Part shown: positions 58,560-64,000 of the stretch, in pieces
Layout: each line of letters begins with the position of its first letter
How positions within the stretch are numbered: position 1 is the stretch's first letter
From: an uncultured bacterium
GTDB lineage: Bacteria > Bacillota > Clostridia > Lachnospirales > Lachnospiraceae
DNA: 64,000 nucleotides
Direction: 5' to 3'
NCBI GenBank assembly: GCA_947647735.1
Contig: CANSLJ010000002.1
Location: 207,147-271,146, forward strand
Position numbers and translations under genes: made by a program
The notes under the pieces: generated by a model
What the model saw: the letters and a program-made list of their open reading frames with translations, nothing else
Databases searched by the model: none
What the model was told of the DNA's origin: nothing

Positions 58560-59618
58560 TTACGGAAACATCGGCATCATCATAAGCCCAGTCTCCTCCG
58601 GCAGCCCGAACAGCAGGTTCATATTCTGCACCGCCTGGCCTGCCGCGCCCTTCACGAGATTATCCAGCGCTCCCATCATGATGATCCTGCCGGTGCGCTC
58701 ATCGATCACAAACCCGATATCCACAAAATTACTGCCTTCCACCCATTTTGTCTCAGGACACTCCCCCTGAGGCAGCAGGCGGATAAACCTTTCCTTCCCG
58801 TAATATTTCTCATAAACAGCCCGCACTTTCTCCGCATCCATACCCTCCGGCTTCAGATCCGCATAGGCAGTCACCAGAATCCCCCTGTTCATCGGTACAA
58901 GATGAGGCGTAAAATTCAGCACGATCTCTTTTCCCGCCGCATACCCCAACTGTTCCTCGATCTCCGGCGTGTGCCTGTGGCTCGCCACACCGTAAGCCTT
59001 GATATTTTCATTCACTTCACAGTACAGATTCGGCAGCTTCGCTCCCCTTCCTGCCCCGGAAGTTCCGCTCTTTGCATCGATGATCAGGCTCCCCGCATCG
59101 ATCAGCCCCTCCTTCACAAAGGGATATGCCGTCAGAATAGAACAGGTCGTATAGCAGCCCGGATTGGCAACCAGCCTTGCCCCTTTCACATCCTCCCTGT
59201 TGATCTCGCAGAGCCCGTAAACCGCCTCGGACAGAAACTGCGGCGCCTTGTGTTCGATGCCATACCATTTTTCGTAAACCGCCACATCCTTCAGACGGAA
59301 ATCCGCACTCAGATCCACGACCTTCACCTTCTGTAATATCTCCTCCGAGATCACCGAAGCCAGAAATCCCTGGGGCGTCGCCGTAAAAATCACATCCACC
59401 TGCTCTGCGAGCTCATCCAGATCATCCCCCTGACAGATATCCTCCACAACCTGAAAGAAATTTCTGTAAACGGAAGCATACTCCTTCTCTATATAACTTC
59501 TTGAACCATACCACTTTACCTGAGCCGCCGGATGTCCCTGTAAGATCCTGACGATCTCCGCTCCCGCATATCCGGTGGCCCCGATGATACCAACCCTGAT
59601 CTTCCTGTTCTCTTCCAT
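58560..59618 (-). CDS. argC: N-acetyl-gamma-glutamyl-phosphate reductase
   Basis: A 352-residue NADPH enzyme: RVGIIGATGYAGAEIVRIL (cofactor site), FTATPQGF, the catalytic Cys in VANPGCYTTCSILT, SGAGRGAKLPNLYCEVNEN and SHRHTPEIEEQLG. It reduces N-acetylglutamyl phosphate to the semialdehyde. AGGAGG before ATG 59618. First gene of argC-GNAT-argB-argD, with an ArgR-like box 60 bp upstream. Confidence 0.94.
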   Translation of the reverse strand: MEENRKIRVGIIGATGYAGAEIVRILQGHPAAQVKWYGSRSYIEKEYASVYRNFFQVVEDICQGDDLDELAEQVDVIFTATPQGFLASVISEEILQKVKVVDLSADFRLKDVAVYEKWYGIEHKAPQFLSEAVYGLCEINREDVKGARLVANPGCYTTCSILTAYPFVKEGLIDAGSLIIDAKSGTSGAGRGAKLPNLYCEVNENIKAYGVASHRHTPEIEEQLGYAAGKEIVLNFTPHLVPMNRGILVTAYADLKPEGMDAEKVRAVYEKYYGKERFIRLLPQGECPETKWVEGSNFVDIGFVIDERTGRIIMMGALDNLVKGAAGQAVQNMNLLFGLPEETGLMMMPMFP

Positions 59619-59677
59619 ACTTGTTCACTCCTCCTGCTAAATTCCGTTTTTGCCATCTAAGCCAACCCGTGATTTTT

Positions 59678-59691
59678 TGCATAATTATGTA
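59678..59691. promoter_or_regulatory. ArgR-type box upstream of argC
   Basis: TGCATAATTATGTA, a near-perfect palindrome with the length and AT-rich centre of ARG boxes. It lies next to a TATAAA (59696-59701 on the - strand), so a repressor here would block the argC promoter. Confidence 0.6.
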
Positions 59692-59701
59692 ACATTTTAT
59701 A

Positions 59702-60034
59702 TCATTGGAATTCCTTCCGCAAAACCTCATGCGGCGCCTCTATCTCATTCGCTATCGTATGTTCCGTCAACTCCGACAACACTTTGATCTTCGCATTGAT
59801 GATCGGCCTCATACAATTCGGCACATGCTCCTGATGCGCTCTGTGGATCGCCACACACTCCCTGCAGTTCCCATGATATCTGCACGCCTTCTTACAGGGA
59901 CAATGATCTTTATCCTTATATGCCTCCCTGAACTCGGCAGCAAATTCTTCCTGCAGCTCCAGCCCTTTCTGACGATTCCCCTTATGAAATTCTTTCATTG
60001 CATCTTTTTCTTTCTGGTTTCCCTCGATGATCAT
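59702..60034 (-). CDS. Small cysteine-rich protein, possible metal-binding
   Basis: A 110-residue protein. The N-terminal half is charged and helical (QKEKDAMKEFHKGNRQKGLELQ). A cysteine/histidine cluster follows: CPCKKACRYHGNCRECVAIH and, about ten residues on, PNCMRPI. The C-x-C-x3-C-x5-C-x2-C spacing suggests a metal (zinc) knuckle. Relatives are sometimes misnamed LPS biosynthesis proteins. ATG at 60034 with AGGAGA five bases upstream; function unknown. Confidence 0.72.
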   Translation of the reverse strand: MIIEGNQKEKDAMKEFHKGNRQKGLELQEEFAAEFREAYKDKDHCPCKKACRYHGNCRECVAIHRAHQEHVPNCMRPIINAKIKVLSELTEHTIANEIEAPHEVLRKEFQ

Positions 60035-60139
60035 CCGAATCTCCTCTGTATTTCTTAAATGAAACTGTCTCCCAACTGTCCTTATCCGTATTTTCCGACC
60101 ACATATCCGCTTTGCCACAAATATCCCGCCTTATCAGCC

Positions 60140-61381
60140 TCACATCAAAAGCCGGTACACATCGTCCGGTGAGATCCTGCCCTCCGGCGTATAGATCAGC
60201 CAGTCCGTCACATCCTCCGGTCCGTATTCCCCCTCAAATCCCTCGTGGATGTCTTTAATATAGTAGGGTTCCTGCGTAAGCTTTGCACGGAACCGGTTTC
60301 CCGATACCTCCAGTACCTCAAACCAGATATGCTCTCTCTCATTGTCCTGGGTTTTATATTCCTCATCCACTATAAGCCCCAGCTTCACCAGAAGATGATT
60401 CTCCTTATTCTCAAACGCGTCAAACAGATAGGATATCCGCTCCACCGCCAATTCCCGCATACGGGCAGTCTCATCGACGGAGATCAGATAGACCGGATTT
60501 TCCTTCAACAGACTGTCATAGATATCAAGCGGATAAAACTCTCTCTTATCCACACTTTCCTGCGAAGGGTAGACAAAGATGGCGCAGGTATCCTGATCAT
60601 GCCCGTTCTTTCTGTCATTTTTTCCACCCAGCATTTCCGGCTCATACAGTTCCATGGCTTCCTCCCAGTCAATGATCGTCACCACGAGAGGAACCTTCTG
60701 TGCCACATACGCCAAAAAGTAAGGGCTTCCGAAATCAGGAACGGACTCATCCTCCAGCAGCCGGTTTGCCAGAGTCTCCAGCACATTGTAATGCTGTTGG
60801 TAGTTTTCCCTGGTGGAGTCAAGGATCTCCAGCTCCGGCACACCGCAACGGTTCAGCCCATGCGTGTGAAGCCACACACAGGCCTCTTCCTCCTCCCCTC
60901 CTGACACAGCCTGTGCCGTGTAGAGATAACGGGGCGCCGGCGCCACTTTAGATTCAGCCGCCAGCGCGACCCAACGCCCGGATAGTATCTTTTCCGAACT
61001 GTCGTCTATCACCGCCAGAGCATCCGTAAGCATCGTATGTATCAGTTTAAGCTGAACATGATAAGAGAACAGCGCGTTTTCCCCGAACACCATCTCCACC
61101 GCCAGGCCGCACTGCACTTTCTGTAACGCTTCTATATCCAGATCCGGGAAAAAATGCTGACAGCGGTACAGCTCCGGTATCTCAAACCCCGTGGGATACA
61201 CTTCCACCGAAAACGTCTCTTCCCCACAGACGATCACGATCCGCAGCACGTCCTCCACCATCTTCACGGATTCCACCTGAAACTCCTCCGCCTCACATAA
61301 ACGTTCCACCAGAACTTTCGGCTCCTCCAGATCACCATCGTCAACCGGGATCGCCAGCATCTGAGATTTTGTTTTTTCCAT
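60140..61381 (-). CDS. DUF4026/DUF2314-type protein
   Basis: A 413-residue protein of unknown function. Residues 1-280 match a DUF4026-like region (YLYTAQAVSGGEEEEACVWLHTHGLNRCG, ELEILDSTRENYQQHYNVLETLANRLL). The last 80 (HIWFEVLEVSGNRFRAKLTQEPYYIKDIHEGF and DVTDWLIYTPEGR) match DUF2314-like domains. No catalytic motif recognised. AAGGAGA precedes the ATG. Usually described as cytoplasmic, sometimes linked to immunity proteins against polymorphic toxins; no such toxin lies next to it here. Confidence 0.75.
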   Translation of the reverse strand: MEKTKSQMLAIPVDDGDLEEPKVLVERLCEAEEFQVESVKMVEDVLRIVIVCGEETFSVEVYPTGFEIPELYRCQHFFPDLDIEALQKVQCGLAVEMVFGENALFSYHVQLKLIHTMLTDALAVIDDSSEKILSGRWVALAAESKVAPAPRYLYTAQAVSGGEEEEACVWLHTHGLNRCGVPELEILDSTRENYQQHYNVLETLANRLLEDESVPDFGSPYFLAYVAQKVPLVVTIIDWEEAMELYEPEMLGGKNDRKNGHDQDTCAIFVYPSQESVDKREFYPLDIYDSLLKENPVYLISVDETARMRELAVERISYLFDAFENKENHLLVKLGLIVDEEYKTQDNEREHIWFEVLEVSGNRFRAKLTQEPYYIKDIHEGFEGEYGPEDVTDWLIYTPEGRISPDDVYRLLM

Positions 61382-61585
61382 AATGATATTTCTCCTTGTA
61401 TGATAATATAGTGAGATTCGCCAACTCGAAAATCCGAAACACCTTCCTATGCAATAAACATTAATTCCCGATTGATTATACTATGCTTCCCTCAACTTCT
61501 CAATCCATTTTCTCAGATATGTTTTATCTTGATACAAGCATGTTTGTTTTCCACATGTTTACTTTCCATAAGAAGTCTTATCGCA

Positions 61586-61721
61586 GCTCAGAGAGAACAT
61601 AATATCTTAAGGAGCCTCTTGAAAAGCGTCGGTACTTGGTGAGGTATCTCACGAACCTAGTACCGCTACGCTTTTCACGAAGCGAGAGCGCGGCGACGAA
61701 GATATTATGTTCTCTCTGAGC
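61586..61721. repeat. Large palindromic element H3 (family H)
   Basis: Third copy of family H between the divergent DUF4026 gene and argG. The outer arms (61586-61608 and 61699-61721) are perfect complements of 23 bases (GCTCAGAGAGAACATAATAT...) and share no sequence with H1 or H2. The inner GGTACTTGG / CCTAGTACC stem and the conserved ACGAAGCGAGAGCG remain. The rest of 61382-62021 holds the two promoters and AT-rich sequence with nothing else recognised. Confidence 0.82.
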
Positions 61722-61921
61722 GGACTCCTTAGACAACTTACCTCCCTCATCAACACACCCCGGAATATTTATTCACCTCATCCCCGGCCTTCCCGTCCAT
61801 CAAAACACAATTATCCTCGCCTTTCAATGCATATCTCCTCTTTAAACTGTATAATAATACATCATTTATGAATATTATGCAACACTTTTTACACTTTTCC
61901 AGAGAATATTTGTTTTAAAAA

Positions 61922-61965
61922 TGTATATTTTTACACTTGCATTTCCTTTTAACATGTTGTATATT
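61922..61965 (+). promoter_or_regulatory. argG promoter with ArgR-like box
   Basis: TGTATATTTTTACA (61922-61935), an imperfect ARG-type palindrome, directly precedes -35 TTGCAT (61937-61942), a 17-bp spacer and -10 TATATT (61960-61965). A half-matching TATGAATATTATGCAAC lies upstream near 61867. Both resemble the argC box. Confidence 0.55.
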
Positions 61966-62021
61966 GTTTCAGGTAAGGTTCTTTGATATCATATTTCATA
62001 AAGAAAGGTTTGGTACATATC

Positions 62022-63242
62022 ATGAAAGAAAAAGTGATCTTAGCCTACTCCGGCGGACTTGATACAACCGCTATCATCCCCTGGCTTCAGGAAAATTTTG
62101 ACTACGAAGTGATCTGCGTCTGCGCTGACTGCGGACAGGGCAACGAACTGGATGGACTGGAAGAACGTGCAAAACTCTGCGGCGCTTCCAAATTATATAT
62201 AGAAGATATCACAGATGATTTCTGTGACAACTATGTTGTTCCCTGCGTACAGGCACACGCCGTATACGAGGACAAATATCTGCTCGGCACCTCCATGGCG
62301 CGTCCCGCCATCGCAAAACGACTTGTGGAGATTGCCCGCAAGGAAGGCGCAACCGCGATCTGCCACGGTGCGACAGGCAAGGGAAACGACCAGATCCGTT
62401 TTGAACTGGGCATCAAGGCTCTCGCTCCCGCTCTGAAGATCATTGCTCCCTGGAGAAATGACAAATGGACACTGCAGTCCCGTGAGGACGAGATCGAATA
62501 CTGCAAACAGCATGGTATTGACCTTCCGTTCTCCGCTGACAACAGCTACAGCCGCGACCGCAATATCTGGCACATCAGTCACGAAGGCCTGGAACTGGAA
62601 GATCCTGGGAGCGAACCCAACTACGACCATCTGCTGGTGCTGGGCGTAAGCCCCGAGAAGGCTCCCGATGAGGGCGAATATGTGACCATGACTTTTGAGA
62701 AGGGTGTTCCCACCTCCGTCAACGGCAAGAAGATGAAGGTCTCCGATATCATCCGCACCCTGAACGAGCTGGGCGGCAAACACGGCATCGGCATCATCGA
62801 CATCGTGGAAAACCGTGTGGTAGGCATGAAGTCCCGCGGCGTTTATGAAACCCCCGGCGGCACCATCCTCTATGAGGCACACCAGCAGCTCGAGGAGCTG
62901 ATCCTGGACCGAGACACCTATGCATTAAAGCTGAATATGGGCAATAAATTCGCGCAGATCGTATATGAAGGAAAATGGTTCACACCCCTGCGGGAAGCTG
63001 TGCAGGCATTCATCGAAAGCACCCAGCAGTACGTGACCGGAGAAGTGAAATTCAAACTGTATAAAGGCAATATCATCAAGGCGGGAACCACTTCCCCGTA
63101 CTCCCTTTACAATGAGAGCATCGCCTCCTTCACCACCGGCGACCTGTACGACCACCATGACGCAAACGGCTTCATCAACCTCTTTGGACTTTCCTCCAAA
63201 GTGCGGGCTATGAAGATGCAGTCACTGGAAGAGAACAAATAA
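62022..63242 (+). CDS. argG: Argininosuccinate synthase
   Basis: A 406-residue ATP-dependent ligase joining citrulline and aspartate: LAYSGGLDTTAIIPWL (PP-loop), GQGNELDGLEERA, SMARPAIAKRLVEIA, HGATGKGNDQIRFELG, APWRNDKW, NIWHISHEGLELEDP. Length is typical for type I. ATG at 62022; an upstream in-frame extension lacks a site. argH is not within the window. Expression should follow arginine through the box upstream. Confidence 0.96.
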   Translation: MKEKVILAYSGGLDTTAIIPWLQENFDYEVICVCADCGQGNELDGLEERAKLCGASKLYIEDITDDFCDNYVVPCVQAHAVYEDKYLLGTSMARPAIAKRLVEIARKEGATAICHGATGKGNDQIRFELGIKALAPALKIIAPWRNDKWTLQSREDEIEYCKQHGIDLPFSADNSYSRDRNIWHISHEGLELEDPGSEPNYDHLLVLGVSPEKAPDEGEYVTMTFEKGVPTSVNGKKMKVSDIIRTLNELGGKHGIGIIDIVENRVVGMKSRGVYETPGGTILYEAHQQLEELILDRDTYALKLNMGNKFAQIVYEGKWFTPLREAVQAFIESTQQYVTGEVKFKLYKGNIIKAGTTSPYSLYNESIASFTTGDLYDHHDANGFINLFGLSSKVRAMKMQSLEENK

Positions 63243-63247
63243 TCTCA

Positions 63248-64000
63248 CTATTTTCTTGCAGTTTGGAGAATCCGTTCCACTGCTGCCTCAGCGTGAACAG
63301 GTAAATTTTCGGATGTCTGGTCGATCAAACCGGCATCCGATTTATTTATGTCCGCATAAAAGACCTGCATGGCATATCTGGCCAGTAATTCCGAAACACG
63401 CCCGCGCTCTATGGAATCCTCTGCCCCCAGCACAACCACGACTAAATCATGCTCCATAACCCCGTCATCCACACGTAAAGATGTCACCAGACAGGCGCCG
63501 GATTTGTTTGTCGTACCGGTCTTTAAACCAGTGGCCTCGGGCAGATTGCGCAGCAGCGGATTTGTATTTTTGACCTCAAGATCAAGAGATTCCAATGTGG
63601 CACTCTCCAGAGAAGTGATGTCCGTGATCTGTGGATAAACTTTCAAAAGGTAAGATACCAACCGGAACATATCTTCCGCACTCATGCGATTCTGGCGCTT
63701 TGCAGGAACAGATTCCTCCGTATAACAGGGCAGACCGTTACAATTATAAAAAACTGCCTGAGAAAGTCCCAGTTCCTGCGCCCTCTGATTCATCCTCTGC
63801 ACAAAAGCTTCCTCTGAGCCAGCAATGGCCTCCGCAAGACATAATGCACATTCATTGCTGGACGGCAGAAGGGTACCCAGCAAAAGCTCTTCCACAGTGA
63901 TCTGTGCTCCTGCCTCCAGAGGGATCACCCCATCGTCGGATTCGGCAAGCAGTCGGACCGATTCGGAAATAGTGACCTCGCTCTGAGGATCGATCTGTCC
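63248..64000 (-). CDS. D-alanyl-D-alanine carboxypeptidase (partial, 5' end missing)
   Basis: 251 codons are visible; the N-terminus with the nucleophile SxxK lies beyond the right edge. Present are the SxN motif in LLLGTLLPSSNECA and the KTG triad in EATGLKTGTTNKSGA, with QELGLSQAVFYNCNGLP between them. This is the peptidase S11 (DacF/PBP5-like) family, trimming pentapeptides of peptidoglycan. It is convergent with argG, with 5 bp between stops. No C-terminal amphipathic anchor is obvious. Confidence 0.88.
   Translation of the reverse strand, partial: GQIDPQSEVTISESVRLLAESDDGVIPLEAGAQITVEELLLGTLLPSSNECALCLAEAIAGSEEAFVQRMNQRAQELGLSQAVFYNCNGLPCYTEESVPAKRQNRMSAEDMFRLVSYLLKVYPQITDITSLESATLESLDLEVKNTNPLLRNLPEATGLKTGTTNKSGACLVTSLRVDDGVMEHDLVVVVLGAEDSIERGRVSELLARYAMQVFYADINKSDAGLIDQTSENLPVHAEAAVERILQTARK

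Noticed and set aside
1-64000. tRNA, rRNA or intact insertion sequence
   Set aside because: No tRNA cloverleaf, rRNA segment or transposase-like frame was recognised anywhere in the window.

Overview
The window looks like chromosomal DNA of an anaerobic, probably spore-forming Clostridia member, most likely Lachnospiraceae. This is an inference from gene content and style: class III (oxygen-sensitive) ribonucleotide reductase, indolepyruvate:ferredoxin oxidoreductase, DegV protein, a CIRCE-controlled htpG, a WalRK-like two-component system, GerMN and SpoIID-like proteins, ComEA/ComEC, DUF3791/DUF3990 genes, strong AGGAGG ribosome sites, mid GC, and TTG/GTG starts. Only metF, the Q/N/Y-rich membrane protein and argG lie on the + strand; every other gene is on the - strand.

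Layout. 0-4 kb: a truncated AAA-ATPase/nuclease-like gene and nrdD. 4-6 kb: a four-gene unit (DUF3791, DUF3990 ADP-ribosyltransferase-like protein, an 80-residue protein, WYL regulator) joined by overlaps. 6-14 kb: YjjG phosphatase, a 55-residue membrane protein, rnhA, a membrane-anchored MutS-like ATPase, purine nucleoside phosphorylase, an amidohydrolase, iorB and iorA. 13.8-17.8 kb: an AT-rich stretch with a secreted protein, a sigma/anti-sigma pair and an acyltransferase. 17.9-32.1 kb: a SpoIID/peptidoglycan-binding protein, a TIM-barrel protein, VanZ, DegV, htpG, a PrsA-like lipoprotein, folA, thyA, a beta-CASP nuclease, pcrA and an SPFH protein. 32.2-36.1 kb: two tandem isopropylmalate-dehydratase-type gene pairs, each followed by a large palindrome. 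36.3-46 kb: metF, the low-complexity membrane protein, a glycosyltransferase, an SfsA-MutY fusion, 5'-nucleotidase, a DUF1653 protein, a second sigma/anti-sigma pair and holA. 46-53.5 kb: hicAB inserted between holA and comEC, then GerMN lipoprotein, WalKR-like kinase/regulator and comEA. 53.7-64 kb: a transporter, a solute-binding protein, the arginine genes (argD, argB, a GNAT gene, argC, and separately argG), two uncharacterised genes and a truncated D,D-carboxypeptidase.

The most unusual signal is not a protein. Two families of palindromic intergenic repeats are scattered through the window. Family R (about 115-120 bp, five near-full copies plus shorter derivatives) always lies between co-directional genes, always in the same orientation relative to them. 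Its 3' boundary, of the type GGAACTGGAATAGGAG, forms or directly abuts the ribosome-binding site of the next gene. Family H (about 140 bp, three copies) is a very long hairpin. In both families the core is conserved while the outer stem changes sequence from copy to copy and stays complementary, which points to an RNA or DNA structure that is maintained. Other points of interest are the SfsA-MutY fusion, a GNAT gene in the place often held by argJ, the DUF3990/WYL cassette, and a Q/N/Y-rich prion-like domain on a membrane protein.
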